Shown here: positions 35,299 through 45,206 of the stretch, one piece after another
Layout of the letters: each line of letters begins with the position of its first letter
Position numbering within the stretch: the first letter of the stretch is position 1
Source: Flavobacteriaceae bacterium
Lineage (GTDB): Bacteria; Bacteroidota; Bacteroidia; Flavobacteriales; Flavobacteriaceae
NCBI GenBank assembly: GCA_947448525.1
Contig: CANFNV010000001.1
Coordinates: 248,001-312,000 of the forward strand
Length of the DNA: 64,000 bases
Reading direction: 5' to 3'
Made by a program: the position numbers and the translations under genes
The notes under the pieces: model-generated
What the model saw: only the letters and a program-made list of their open reading frames with translations
What the model was told of the DNA's origin: nothing
Database searches by the model: none

Positions 35299-35451
35299 CG
35301 AAATCGATGTTCCATTAAAAAATTTTTAATCAAATATCTTTATTGAACGATATAATTTACGAAAACAAGAATTTTGATAGATGATTTTTATCAAAATCGC
35401 ATTCAAACGTATAAAAATTGATAATTGTTAATTTTGAAGAATATAATTGCT

Positions 35452-35826
35452 CTAAATAAAACTGAAATAATATTTGTCAATTGATTTAAACAGATATTTA
35501 TGAGCCATAATAGCCGCTGCCATAAATCCTAGAAAGCAGAAATATAAGCCAATAACTAGTAATTTTAGAGCTTCGAAATGCACAACAGGGTAATCATTAA
35601 ATTCCGATAAAACGGCTAAAAAAATATAAAAAGAAAACAGTGTAATTATTAAAGTCATTACAACTCCTACTAATTTAAATTTGAATACCATTTGAAGCAT
35701 CATAACAACTGCGGCCGATAGAGCATAATAGTTTATTATTGAAGCAACACAATAATTATCAATGAACCATAAAAAACTTAAAATTAAGATAACTAGTTCT
35801 GGCAATAGGAGTACGTATTTTTTCAT
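35452..35826 (-). CDS. Small four-helix membrane protein, unknown function
   Basis: A 124-residue hydrophobic protein with about four membrane helices (roughly 5-24, 31-49, 51-75 and 85-110) and a short hydrophilic tail. I recognise no family. A gap of 100 bases containing the moxR terminator separates it from the upstream gene, so it should have its own promoter, though none is obvious. The protein has a normal start (MKKYVLLLP) and a composition typical of real membrane proteins. Confidence 0.6.
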   Translation of the reverse strand: MKKYVLLLPELVILILSFLWFIDNYCVASIINYYALSAAVVMMLQMVFKFKLVGVVMTLIITLFSFYIFLAVLSEFNDYPVVHFEALKLLVIGLYFCFLGFMAAAIMAHKYLFKSIDKYYFSFI

Positions 35827-35874
35827 GAATTGTCTTTATACTATAACGACAATTATAATATCATAGTATAAAAA

Positions 35875-35908
35875 AAACTCCTAAGAAATAAAAATTCATT
35901 AGGAGTTT
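35875..35908 (-). terminator. Intrinsic terminator of the parvulin-moxR operon
   Basis: AAACTCCTAA (35875-35884) and TTAGGAGTTT (35899-35908) form a 10-bp stem; on the minus strand it is followed by a T run, just after the moxR stop. Confidence 0.9.
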
Positions 35909-35926
35909 AATTATTTTATAAAAATA

Positions 35927-36880
35927 TTATATCAATTTATCAATAATCATTTCTTCGGTTATTCCTTCGGCATCGGCTTTATAATTTTTGATAATTCTAT
36001 GACGAAGAATGCCTGTTGCAACTGCCTTTACATCTTCAATATCTGGAGAGAATTTTCCGTTGAAAGCTGCATTTGCTTTGGCTGCTAATATTAAATTTTG
36101 TGAAGCTCTTGGACCAGCACCCCAATCTAAATAGTTATTTACATATTCGGTCGCTAAAGCACTTTTTGGACGTGTTTTTCCAACCAAAGTAACAGCATAT
36201 TCAATTACATTATCGGCTACCGGGATTCTTCGAATTAAATGTTGAAAATCAATTATTTCCTGACCTGTAAATAAAGGATTTATTGTTGGTTTAGCATCGG
36301 ATGTTGTACTTTTTACCACTTCTACTTCTTCTGCAAACGAAGGATAATCTAATTTAATCGCAAACATAAAACGGTCTAATTGCGCTTCAGGTAATGGATA
36401 GGTTCCTTCTTGCTCAATTGGATTTTGAGTAGCTAAAACAAAATAAGGCAAATCTAATTTATAATTTTGACCAGCAATAGTTACCGCACGTTCTTGCATA
36501 GCTTCTAACAAAGCTGCTTGAGTTTTTGGTGGAGTTCTATTAATCTCATCGGCAAGAATAATATTAGAAAAAATTGGGCCTTTTATGAATTTAAATTGAC
36601 GATTTTCATCCAAAATTTCACTTCCCAAAATATCGGAAGGCATTAAATCTGGTGTAAACTGAATTCGTTTAAATTCTAGACCTAATGCTTGAGAGATTGT
36701 ATTTACCATTAAGGTTTTTGCTAATCCTGGAACTCCAACCAACAAGGCGTGACCTCCTGAAAAAATACTTAACAAAATTTGATCAACAACATCATCTTGA
36801 CCAATTATTATTTTTGAAATTTCTTTTTTAAGTTCAATCCTTTTTTGAACTAGATTTTGTATAGCTATTACGTCAGACAT
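35927..36880 (-). CDS. MoxR-family AAA+ ATPase
   Basis: Chaperone-like ATPase thought to help insert cofactors or assemble protein complexes, often with VWA-domain partners. The 317 residues contain Walker A GVPGLAKT (49-56), Walker B IILADEIN (107-114), sensor ATQNPIEQEGTYPLPEAQLDRF and the C-terminal lid domain with WGAGPRASQ. Usual MoxR neighbours (DUF58, VWA proteins) are absent; instead it ends a transcript with two parvulins, 34 bases after the second. A role in envelope protein assembly is only suggested by that context. Confidence 0.92.
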   Translation of the reverse strand: MSDVIAIQNLVQKRIELKKEISKIIIGQDDVVDQILLSIFSGGHALLVGVPGLAKTLMVNTISQALGLEFKRIQFTPDLMPSDILGSEILDENRQFKFIKGPIFSNIILADEINRTPPKTQAALLEAMQERAVTIAGQNYKLDLPYFVLATQNPIEQEGTYPLPEAQLDRFMFAIKLDYPSFAEEVEVVKSTTSDAKPTINPLFTGQEIIDFQHLIRRIPVADNVIEYAVTLVGKTRPKSALATEYVNNYLDWGAGPRASQNLILAAKANAAFNGKFSPDIEDVKAVATGILRHRIIKNYKADAEGITEEMIIDKLI

Positions 36881-36914
36881 ATTGATTTTAGATATTTAAA
36901 CCTGAATTTTATTT

Positions 36915-38321
36915 TTATTTTTTTAACCAATTATTAGTGAAAATACAATTTTTATATTCACCATTAATCTTAATATAAGTTTCTTTTATTTTCTTTTCAG
37001 ACCATTTTGCAATAGCATCAATCTGTTTTTCTTTAAGAGCTAAATCTTTAATTTTAGTATAATCTTTACTAAAATCAGCGGTATGTTCTTCAATTTTATT
37101 AGTAACCATTACTATTTTAAAGCGTTTCCCTGCCTTTGGATCTTCATCTAGAATTACGGAGGAAATATCGCCGTTTTTAAGATTTGATACTTGAGCATAT
37201 AATTCTGGATCCATTTTGGTCAGTTCAAAATGAGTGTCCTGAGTTTTTGGATTAACTAAAGTACCTCCGTTTGCTCTAGTTTCTTTTTCATCCGACATCG
37301 TTCTAGCAGCATCAGCAAAAGTAATTTCTTTGTCTTGAATTCTTTTTTTAATCAATTCAATTTTATCTTTTGCGTCTTTTAAGGCATTAGGAGAAATTTT
37401 TGGAGACATCAATATATGACGCAATTCCAAATCTTGTCCTTTTATTTTTTCAAGATAAATGATATGAAAACCAAACTCCGTTTCAAAAGGTTCCGAAATT
37501 TCACCTTCTTGAAGCGAATAAGCAATGTCTTTAAACTCTTTTACGAAGGGTGTTTTTTTATTAATTTTATAAAATCCGCCACTAGACCTAGATCCAGGGT
37601 CTTCGGTATATAAAACAGCTTTAGTAGTAAAACTTGCACCTTCTAAAACTTGTTTTTTAATTTCTTTTAGTCTATCAATTACAGCTTGTTTCTCTAAATC
37701 GGAAACTTTGGGTGTCACTACAATTTGTGCAATTTCTAATTCAGCTCCTAATAGCGGTCGTTCCAATTCTGGTATTTTTTTGAAAAAATTTCTAGTTTCT
37801 TCAGGTGTAATTTGAATGGGATCAATAATTTTCTTTTGCATTTCAGAAGCCAATTTTTGTTGCTTCAGAATTTCAAAAAGTTCGGTCTTAAATTCGTCTT
37901 CATTATTTTTTTTAAAATACTTAACTACATTGTCCATCGATTTTAATTGCTCAACCATGTAATCTATTTGTTGATTCATTTTTTCTTTAACTTCTTCATC
38001 TTTTACAACAATAGAATCTTGAATTGCTTGATGTGCGTATAATTTGTCTTCCAAAAGTTTTCCTATCATTTGACATCTAGTAATGTCTTTTACAGAACCC
38101 CCTGAACCTTCAATTTCAAGAAAAGCTTTATCAATATCAGAATCCAAAATAATGTAATCGCCTACAGTTGCTATAATTCCGTCAATTTTTTGCCTTTTAG
38201 TTTGTTGTTGTACGCTCTTTTTTTCGGGTTCTTTTTCCTTGATTATTTCTTGTGAAAACCCATAAGTACAAATTAAAAAAAGAAATACATTCATTACTTT
38301 CTTACTATTCAATACATTCAT
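36915..38321 (-). CDS. Periplasmic SurA-like peptidyl-prolyl isomerase
   Basis: Chaperone/isomerase for outer-membrane protein folding. The 468 residues have a signal peptide (1-24, LFLICTYGFSQ), a charged linker, a SurA-type N-terminal helical domain (about 40-165, IIATVGDYIILDSDID), a first parvulin domain (about 180-285; FGFHIIYLE is its end) and a second, more divergent one (about 290-390), then a C-terminal helix. This is the SurA layout. 13 bases after the other parvulin gene. Confidence 0.88.
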   Translation of the reverse strand: MNVLNSKKVMNVFLFLICTYGFSQEIIKEKEPEKKSVQQQTKRQKIDGIIATVGDYIILDSDIDKAFLEIEGSGGSVKDITRCQMIGKLLEDKLYAHQAIQDSIVVKDEEVKEKMNQQIDYMVEQLKSMDNVVKYFKKNNEDEFKTELFEILKQQKLASEMQKKIIDPIQITPEETRNFFKKIPELERPLLGAELEIAQIVVTPKVSDLEKQAVIDRLKEIKKQVLEGASFTTKAVLYTEDPGSRSSGGFYKINKKTPFVKEFKDIAYSLQEGEISEPFETEFGFHIIYLEKIKGQDLELRHILMSPKISPNALKDAKDKIELIKKRIQDKEITFADAARTMSDEKETRANGGTLVNPKTQDTHFELTKMDPELYAQVSNLKNGDISSVILDEDPKAGKRFKIVMVTNKIEEHTADFSKDYTKIKDLALKEKQIDAIAKWSEKKIKETYIKINGEYKNCIFTNNWLKK

Positions 38322-38334
38322 AATTGTTACGTTA

Positions 38335-40299
38335 TTATTTTTTAATTTGTTTTTTTACATTTTCGAAAACATCTTGATTAACATTTATCGAAAATTCTTT
38401 TTTCAATTCATTCACCCAGTTTTGTTCCAGATATTGTTGATAATCATTAACCACTTTTCCTCTACATTCCTCCAAAGTTTTAACCCCTGCTGGAATAACT
38501 TTTGTGATTTTTGTAATAAAATAATATTCTCCTTTATTAGTAATTTCAGAAATACCTACTTCCATTTTTGTTTCTTTTGGCAATGCTTCTGCTCCTTCTT
38601 CATAAACACCTTCATTGGTCATTATATTAAGTACCTCTTGGGTATTAAATTTATCTTTAATTTCTTTTGAAGATTGATTTTTTTTAATCATCACTAGTGC
38701 TTTCTTCAAAATATCTAATTTGGTTGAAGAATATATTTCGGCATTTACTCTAGTTTTCCACAAATGTTTCTCCTTTTGAGTTTCATAAAATGCTTTTAGT
38801 CCAGTAGAATCGGTTTTAGAACGTTGCCAAATTTCTTTATCCATCAAATCAAATAACAACAACCCGTCGCGGTATTCATCCATAACAGCAGAAAATTCAG
38901 GAAATTCATTTTCAAGATTTTCATCGTTGTATTGGTTACGTTGATCGTCTGCAAAATTTTCAAATAACTTATCGGCTAATTTCTCAACCGGTTTTAGTGT
39001 AATTCCTGATTTTTGTTTCGAATATATATAATCTAAAAAAATTGTACCTGATATTTTCTTAGTACCAACACTAAATAGTGTTCCTGAATATTTTTTAGTA
39101 TCAGCGGGAAGTTCCCATTTGGCATCATAAAAATCATTACTAATACATTTTACAATAGCTGTATATAGTTTAGCATCTTTTTTTATAAGATATTTTTTTC
39201 TTAATTTTTCATTTAATGAATTTGTAATCAATCGAGATCGATCGTCTTTACTAATTTTATTTTCCAATTCAACTTTAGAATTATCATACGATTTTATAGG
39301 ATATTTATCTATCAATTTTACAATATGCCATCCAAATTGAGTTTCGAATGGTTTAGAAATAGGATTTTCTTTGGTTAAGCCAAAAGCTTGATTTTCAAAA
39401 TCATCAGAACTTAATTGCCCTGAACCAAATCGATTTAAAACACCTCCTTTTGAAGAAGAAGATTTATCTTCTGAAAATTGTTTAGCCAATTCATCAAATT
39501 TTTCACCTTGTTGCAATTTTTTATAAACATCTTCAATAGTGTTTTTTGCAGCAGGTACCTCAACTCCATCTTTGGTTTTTAAAATCATAATGTGAGCTAC
39601 AGAAACCTCTCCTCTATTGTCTCTAATATCGTTAACTTTTATTAAATGATATCCAAAACGAGTTCTAACCGGCATTGAAATCCTTCCTACAGGTGTTTTA
39701 TAAGCACCGTTTTCAAAAGCATATACCATTCTAAAACTTGTAAAATAACCTAAATTACCCTTGTTTTCTTTAGCCGAAGGATCTTGAGAAACTTCTTGAG
39801 CAACAGTGCCAAAATCTTCTCCTTTTAAAATTCTATCTCGAATTCCTATAGCCTTATTATAGGCAACTAATGTATCTGCAGGAGCCGCATTTTCATTCAC
39901 TGTAATTAAAATGTGAGAGGCATTTATTTCTTTCAGCAATCTACTATATCCTTCATCAACAAGTTCTTTGGTAACCTTAGAATCTGTTGTGTAATTTTTA
40001 GCTAACTGAACTCTATATGATTTTAATTCATTTTGGTATTGGGTATTATTTTGAAGGCCCAATTTATTTGCTTTGTTTACCTTTAGCTTGTAACCTACAA
40101 ATAAATCTAAATATTGATTCAAATCTTTTTGAGATTCATCTTTAACTAAATCTAAATTTTTATTATAAACTCTAATAAATTCGTCCGTGTAATAAGGTTT
40201 ACCATCTATAGTAAACAAAACTTCTTTGGAATTACTTTGTGCATTTGACATCAATGCAACTATCATCAACAATCCTAAAAATAAATTTTTCAACTTCAT
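38335..40299 (-). CDS. Periplasmic peptidyl-prolyl isomerase with two parvulin domains
   Basis: A 654-residue folding factor with signal peptide (1-20, ending SNAQ). Two parvulin domains are clear: about 125-230 (NASHILITV ... FGYHLIKV) and about 232-335 (VAHIMILKT ... FGWHIVKL); the remaining 300 residues are helical and hydrophilic without a known domain. It is soluble, unlike membrane-anchored PpiD. First gene of a three-gene transcript with a SurA-like protein and MoxR, driven by a full-consensus promoter. Confidence 0.86.
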   Translation of the reverse strand: MKLKNLFLGLLMIVALMSNAQSNSKEVLFTIDGKPYYTDEFIRVYNKNLDLVKDESQKDLNQYLDLFVGYKLKVNKANKLGLQNNTQYQNELKSYRVQLAKNYTTDSKVTKELVDEGYSRLLKEINASHILITVNENAAPADTLVAYNKAIGIRDRILKGEDFGTVAQEVSQDPSAKENKGNLGYFTSFRMVYAFENGAYKTPVGRISMPVRTRFGYHLIKVNDIRDNRGEVSVAHIMILKTKDGVEVPAAKNTIEDVYKKLQQGEKFDELAKQFSEDKSSSSKGGVLNRFGSGQLSSDDFENQAFGLTKENPISKPFETQFGWHIVKLIDKYPIKSYDNSKVELENKISKDDRSRLITNSLNEKLRKKYLIKKDAKLYTAIVKCISNDFYDAKWELPADTKKYSGTLFSVGTKKISGTIFLDYIYSKQKSGITLKPVEKLADKLFENFADDQRNQYNDENLENEFPEFSAVMDEYRDGLLLFDLMDKEIWQRSKTDSTGLKAFYETQKEKHLWKTRVNAEIYSSTKLDILKKALVMIKKNQSSKEIKDKFNTQEVLNIMTNEGVYEEGAEALPKETKMEVGISEITNKGEYYFITKITKVIPAGVKTLEECRGKVVNDYQQYLEQNWVNELKKEFSINVNQDVFENVKKQIKK

Positions 40300-40375
40300 T
40301 ACCTAATTTTTAAAATAAGCTATATTTAATTTATTATCCGTGTGCAACTTTCCAGTTTAATTAAGTTACAATCAA

Positions 40376-40405
40376 CAAAAGTAACAAATCGACCGCATTA
40401 AACAA
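40376..40405 (-). promoter_or_regulatory. Full-consensus promoter of the parvulin-moxR operon
   Basis: On the minus strand TTG (40405-40403), a 19-base spacer, then TACTTTTG (40383-40376): an exact match to TTG-N17-23-TAnnTTTG. The leader to the ATG at 40299 is about 70 bases. Confidence 0.75.
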
Positions 40406-40498
40406 GTAAGACTAGTACTATTAACAAAAATTTATTAACAGAAACTAGAAAATGATTTTGAAAAGTTAAGTTGCAGTAGTTATTTATTTAATAAATAG

Positions 40499-40506
40499 TA
40501 TTTTTG
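40499..40506 (+). promoter_or_regulatory. -7 promoter element of prfC
   Basis: TATTTTTG followed by CG, 18 bases before the ATG at 40525. A TTG at 40471-40473 is 25 bases upstream, slightly beyond the usual spacing. The element covers the alternative TTG start at 40504 and so argues for the ATG. Confidence 0.5.
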
Positions 40507-40524
40507 CGTTTCATTACAAAAATT

Positions 40525-42114
40525 ATGAGTTTTTTAAAAGAAATATTACGTCGTAGAACATTCGGAATTATATCACATCCCGATGCGGGAAAAACAACTT
40601 TAACTGAAAAGTTGTTACTTTTTGGTGGTGCTATTCAAGAAGCTGGTGCTGTTAAAAATAATAAAATAAAAAAAGGGGCCACGAGTGACTTCATGGAAAT
40701 TGAACGTCAAAGAGGAATTTCGGTTTCAACTTCGGTATTAGCATTTATGTATAAGGACAAAAAAATAAATATTCTTGACACCCCAGGTCATAAGGATTTT
40801 GCAGAAGATACTTTTAGAACACTTACTGCTGTAGACAGTGTTATTGTTGTAATTGATGTTGCAAAAGGGGTTGAGGAACAAACAGAGAAATTAGTTTCCG
40901 TTTGTAGAATGAGAAAGATTCCAATAATTGTTTTCATTAATAAATTAGACAGAGAAGGAAAAGACGCGTTTGATTTAATGGATGAAGTAGAACAAAAACT
41001 TGGCCTACAAGTTACCCCTTTAAGTTTTCCTATTGGAATGGGATATGATTTTCAAGGAATCTATAATATTTGGGAAAAGAACATTAATTTGTTTAGCGGA
41101 GATAGTCGAAAGAACATTGAAGATACGATTGCTATTTCTGACATTATGAGTCCCGAATTGGAGAAATTGATAGGAGAAAAACCTGCCATAAAACTAAGAG
41201 AAGAACTAGAATTAATAGATGAAGTTTATCCAAAATTTGATAGAAACGAATACCTAAAAGGGAATTTACAACCCGTATTTTTTGGTTCCGCTTTAAATAA
41301 TTTTGGCGTAAGAGAATTACTAGATTGCTTTATAGAAATTGCTCCATCTCCCAAACCAAAAGAATCCGATACTCGATTAGTTAATCCTGAAGAAGAAAAA
41401 TTATCCGGTTTTGTATTTAAAATTCATGCAAATATGGATCCTAAACATAGAGATCGTTTGGCCTTTATAAAAATTGTTTCTGGAACCTTTGAGCGCAACA
41501 AACCCTACCTGCATGTTCGACTGAATAAAAGTTTAAAATTCTCAAGTCCGAATGCTTTTTTTGCGGAAAAGAAAGAGATTATTGATATTTCCTATCCAGG
41601 CGATATTGTGGGACTTCATGACACCGGAAATTTTAAAATCGGGGATACTTTAACGGAGGGAGAAACAATGAGTTTTAAAGGAATCCCAAGTTTCTCTCCA
41701 GAACATTTCAGATACATCAACAACGCCGACCCTTTGAAAGCAAAGCAATTAGAAAAAGGTGTAGACCAATTAATGGATGAAGGTGTAGCACAATTATTCA
41801 CATTAGAAATGAATAATAGAAAAATCATTGGAACAGTAGGTGCGCTACAATATGAAGTTATTCAATACCGCTTAGAACATGAATATGGGGCAAAATGTAC
41901 TTATGAGAACTTTCCGGTTCACAAGGCATGTTGGGTAAAACCTGAAAACAATAAAAGTGAAGAATTTAAAGAATTTAGTAGAGTGAAGCAAAAGTTTCTA
42001 GCACATGATAAATACGGGCAATTAGTATTTTTAGCCGATTCTGATTTTACAATTCAAATGACACAAAGTAAATACCCAACTATAAAATTGTTTTTTACCT
42101 CGGAATTTGAGTAA
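40525..42114 (+). CDS. prfC: Peptide chain release factor 3
   Basis: GTPase that removes RF1/RF2 from ribosomes after termination. From ATG 40525 the protein has 529 residues, the length of the E. coli factor. G1 is SHPDAGKTTL (from residue 17), G2 has the ERQRGISVSTSV run, G3 is DTPGHKDF, and NKLDREG is G4; the C-terminal domains follow to KLFFTSEFE. Upstream frame to the TTG at 40504 is rejected because the promoter element covers it. Single gene. Confidence 0.95.
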   Translation: MSFLKEILRRRTFGIISHPDAGKTTLTEKLLLFGGAIQEAGAVKNNKIKKGATSDFMEIERQRGISVSTSVLAFMYKDKKINILDTPGHKDFAEDTFRTLTAVDSVIVVIDVAKGVEEQTEKLVSVCRMRKIPIIVFINKLDREGKDAFDLMDEVEQKLGLQVTPLSFPIGMGYDFQGIYNIWEKNINLFSGDSRKNIEDTIAISDIMSPELEKLIGEKPAIKLREELELIDEVYPKFDRNEYLKGNLQPVFFGSALNNFGVRELLDCFIEIAPSPKPKESDTRLVNPEEEKLSGFVFKIHANMDPKHRDRLAFIKIVSGTFERNKPYLHVRLNKSLKFSSPNAFFAEKKEIIDISYPGDIVGLHDTGNFKIGDTLTEGETMSFKGIPSFSPEHFRYINNADPLKAKQLEKGVDQLMDEGVAQLFTLEMNNRKIIGTVGALQYEVIQYRLEHEYGAKCTYENFPVHKACWVKPENNKSEEFKEFSRVKQKFLAHDKYGQLVFLADSDFTIQMTQSKYPTIKLFFTSEFE

Positions 42115-42235
42115 AACCATAGGCAGCAATAATAATTTTCAAACTATAATGACATTTAATCATTTAATCCATTTATTTTACTTTAGTTAATTACATCAAA
42201 CAAGTTAAAATTAATAACTAATAATTATGTATACA

Positions 42236-42266
42236 TTGAAACATATCAATTTATATAGTAAGTTTG
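42236..42266 (+). promoter_or_regulatory. Full-consensus promoter of the small sugar transferase gene
   Basis: TTG (42236-42238), 20-base spacer, TAAGTTTG (42259-42266), 46 bases before the start codon. Exact match to the flavobacterial consensus. Confidence 0.7.
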
Positions 42267-42312
42267 CCCAAAGAATTGATTTTTTAACTTTTCTTAAACA
42301 ATTTAAAAAAAT

Positions 42313-42918
42313 ATGTACTTAAAGTATGTGAAATCTTTTTTTGATTTTATAACAGCATTTATTGGACTAATCATCGTAAGCCCTTTATTTATTGTTATTA
42401 CCATGCTCCTATTTATTTTAAATAGTGGAAAACCTTTCTATTTTCAAAACAGGCCTGGTTATAGAGAAAAAATCTTTAAGATTATAAAATTCAAAACGAT
42501 GAATGATAAAAGAAATAAGGCAGGAGAACTTTTACCTGATTTTGAAAGAACAACATCCGTAGGGAAATTTATACGTAAAACTTCAATAGATGAAATCCCT
42601 CAATTGATAAATGTTTTTCTAGGTGATATGAGTTTAGTTGGTCCTAGGCCTTTATTACCTGAATATTTATCTTTATATAATGACAATCAGAAACGAAGAC
42701 ATCATGTTAAACCAGGAATAACAGGCTGGGCGCAAATAAATGGGAGAAATTCAATTCTTTGGACCAAAAAATTTGAACATGATGTTTGGTATGTTGATAA
42801 TGTTACCATGTTATTAGATTTAAAAATACTAGTAGTAACTATTAAAAAAGTTTTAATACCGCAAGGAATAAATGCTACTGAAAAATATACTATGGAAGAG
42901 TTTAATGGAAAAAATTAA
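42313..42918 (+). CDS. Small initiating phosphoglycosyl transferase (PglC/WbaP catalytic-domain type)
   Basis: Transfers a sugar-1-phosphate to undecaprenyl phosphate. The 201 residues hold one N-terminal membrane segment (about 10-33, monotopic re-entrant helix in this family) and the catalytic core: KIIKFKTM, the Asp-Glu dyad in TSIDEIPQL, LVGPRPLLPEY and KPGITGWAQINGRN. The last motif resembles PglC-like enzymes for acetamido or galactose-type sugars. It is the second initiating transferase of the window, and stands apart from cluster C, which has none. Confidence 0.92.
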   Translation: MYLKYVKSFFDFITAFIGLIIVSPLFIVITMLLFILNSGKPFYFQNRPGYREKIFKIIKFKTMNDKRNKAGELLPDFERTTSVGKFIRKTSIDEIPQLINVFLGDMSLVGPRPLLPEYLSLYNDNQKRRHHVKPGITGWAQINGRNSILWTKKFEHDVWYVDNVTMLLDLKILVVTIKKVLIPQGINATEKYTMEEFNGKN

Positions 42919-42977
42919 AGAGTTTACATACAATCATTGCTAATTAATAAATCCCATCTCTAGTTATAGTTTTTCAA

Positions 42978-42985
42978 TATATTTG
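42978..42985 (+). promoter_or_regulatory. -7 promoter element of the large membrane protein gene
   Basis: TATATTTG followed by CA, 43 bases before the ATG at 43029; no TTG at 17-23 bases. Confidence 0.45.
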
Positions 42986-43028
42986 CAAATAATTTAGCAA
43001 AACTAGACACTAAACACATTACTACAAA

Positions 43029-45188
43029 ATGGCAATAGACAAAAAAAAAACGAATCGAGTTTATAAAAAGAAAATAAGAGGCATTGAAAGTTACTCCTCA
43101 ATAATATTTAAAATTATTGGTTTTACTCTCTTATTACTTGCTTTATATTATTATTTTGAAACTGGAAACGAAAATACAATTAATAATCTTTTAAGAATAT
43201 TATTTAAAAAAACCAATCATATTCATAAGGAACGTAATTTAAATTTTTCATGGGAGACATTTAATAAACTTTTAGCTTTTTTTATTCCTAGTATCTTAGT
43301 GCTTTGTACCTCCCTTTTTTTTAATAAAAAGAATAAAACTTTATTTTATTACCTAAGTGTTACAATAATTATCTTTTTGACCCTAACCCACGCTACTATC
43401 TTTGCAAACAGTTGGTTGCAAAATTATACCTCCTCTTATAATAACTATTATGTAGTTTCTGGTTTTATTCTTGTGCCAATTGCGGTTTTTATTCTAAATT
43501 ATTTAAGTTTAAAAAGAAGTGAAATTTTAACCTATACAACTATGTACTTCTATGTACTCCTCTTTGAATTATTGATTATAAGATATAGTTATACTTACAC
43601 CTATGTTTTTTGTTGTATAATTATTTATTCTGTGATAGTATATCTGATTTCAAAGAAACAAGAAGACACCTATAATAATGTAGTAAATACAATTTTTGCT
43701 TATGGTTTTTTAGCAATTTACATACTACGTCAATTAGTTTTTAATTCAAATAATGCCGAGTTTGAATTGTTTTTCAGTATTAATCCTCTTTATTTTTTAT
43801 TGTTTAATAGTATTAGTTTGTCTTTTCTATTTCAAGATAAAAAACCTATCTATAAATTGTTTTATTGGATAAACTTGATATTATTTTTATATGTAAATGC
43901 TTTTATACTCAATAAATATTTTACTGTAACATACAATATTATACCAATAATTGGAGTTATTGTAATCAATAGTTTATCAATATACCTAAATAAAAAAACA
44001 TCCTTTTTACAAGGCAAAATTGCATCTGTAGAGATTTCTACTTTGTTGCTAGTATCACTTTTATTTACTTTACTATTACAAGAATATAGTTTTGAAATAT
44101 TCTTAGGAACATTAGCCGTTTGCTTAATTTCTTATGCTAAAGCGGCTCATAATAGAATTTTATTATGGACCTCTGCATTCCTAACATTTTTGCTTATTTT
44201 AAAATTAGTTTATCTAATTATTTCACTTACCTTGATAATTACTAAGCTACAAACTATAAATGAAAATTTTATTAGTAATGGATTTATAAATATTGGTATC
44301 ATTTTATTGGCTATTTGGATGGTGAAAAACAGCTTGCAAACAACTAAGTTTAAAGTGTCAAACAAATGGTTAAACCGAGAAAAATTTTTAAATTTTCTGA
44401 GTGCTTTCAACTTTGTGAGTCTTTTTGTTTTTATAATATGGATAAGTTTTTCGATGCTTCTTTATTTTGTAGGAGATTTGTATTATTCGGCTAGAGTTTT
44501 TGCCTTAGTATCTTCTATTTTAGTTTTATATTTTTCAAATTATAAAAAAACTATTTATGAAAAAGAACCTATTAAATTTCAGTATTTAACATTTTTTCTC
44601 TTCGTTTTTTTAACATATATAGGGTTCTATGAATTCCCGTATACTTTCAAATATGATATTACCTATCAAGGAATTATAACAACCGAAAGCCTATTTCATT
44701 ACGCTGAATTCCTTCTCGAAATAGCTTTAGGGTATAAAATCTTCACTTCATTCATAAATTCAAAAACGGAAAAAAGCTATTTTAAAGATTTAATTATTGT
44801 TCTAACGTGTCTTTTTGGAATAATAACAATTTGCAAAGAATTTGACTTTATTACAGTATTATATAACACAATAAGCCAACATACTTTTAAACAAAATGAG
44901 GTTTTAAGCATTTTAGATTATAATAAAATTATACCTTATTCCATAATTTTATTAATATGTTTAATAATTATTTTGTTGATTGGATTGATTGAAAATAATA
45001 AATTTTTACGTTTATTTTCAATTTTTTTAGCCTTTTGCGAATTGTTAAAGGTATTCTACATTGAATACTTCATATTAACTAAAAATGATAAAATAACCAT
45101 AATAATTATAACCGGAGTTACCTTCCTTTTGATTTCATCTATATATAGCAGAATAAGACAGAGAAGAAGTAAAAGAAGTAATATTTAA
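43029..45188 (+). CDS. Large polytopic membrane protein of unknown function
   Basis: A 719-residue protein that I do not recognise. After a basic N-terminus (KKKTNRVYKKKIRG) it contains close to twenty hydrophobic segments from about 25 to 705, with short connecting loops; the longest polar loops are near 50-78 and 545-565. It has no signal peptide cleavage site and ends with a basic tail (RQRRSKRS). Its position between the initiating transferase and the CpsB/Wza/Wzc genes suggests polysaccharide transport or modification, but no Wzx, Wzy or acyltransferase motif is visible, so this is only context. It is convergent with the phosphatase gene (18 bases between). Confidence 0.7.
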   Translation: MAIDKKKTNRVYKKKIRGIESYSSIIFKIIGFTLLLLALYYYFETGNENTINNLLRILFKKTNHIHKERNLNFSWETFNKLLAFFIPSILVLCTSLFFNKKNKTLFYYLSVTIIIFLTLTHATIFANSWLQNYTSSYNNYYVVSGFILVPIAVFILNYLSLKRSEILTYTTMYFYVLLFELLIIRYSYTYTYVFCCIIIYSVIVYLISKKQEDTYNNVVNTIFAYGFLAIYILRQLVFNSNNAEFELFFSINPLYFLLFNSISLSFLFQDKKPIYKLFYWINLILFLYVNAFILNKYFTVTYNIIPIIGVIVINSLSIYLNKKTSFLQGKIASVEISTLLLVSLLFTLLLQEYSFEIFLGTLAVCLISYAKAAHNRILLWTSAFLTFLLILKLVYLIISLTLIITKLQTINENFISNGFINIGIILLAIWMVKNSLQTTKFKVSNKWLNREKFLNFLSAFNFVSLFVFIIWISFSMLLYFVGDLYYSARVFALVSSILVLYFSNYKKTIYEKEPIKFQYLTFFLFVFLTYIGFYEFPYTFKYDITYQGIITTESLFHYAEFLLEIALGYKIFTSFINSKTEKSYFKDLIIVLTCLFGIITICKEFDFITVLYNTISQHTFKQNEVLSILDYNKIIPYSIILLICLIIILLIGLIENNKFLRLFSIFLAFCELLKVFYIEYFILTKNDKITIIIITGVTFLLISSIYSRIRQRRSKRSNI

Positions 45189-45206
45189 AAATATAGAAAG
45201 AAATCT

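Noticed and set aside
38347..38670. 107-codon plus-strand frame inside the 654-residue parvulin gene
   Set aside because: Antisense shadow rich in Phe and Ile, lying over a well-supported coding region.
42227..42322. 31-codon ATG frame overlapping the start of the small sugar transferase
   Set aside because: A full TTG-N20-TAAGTTTG promoter lies inside it, so its start would not be transcribed; no family resemblance.
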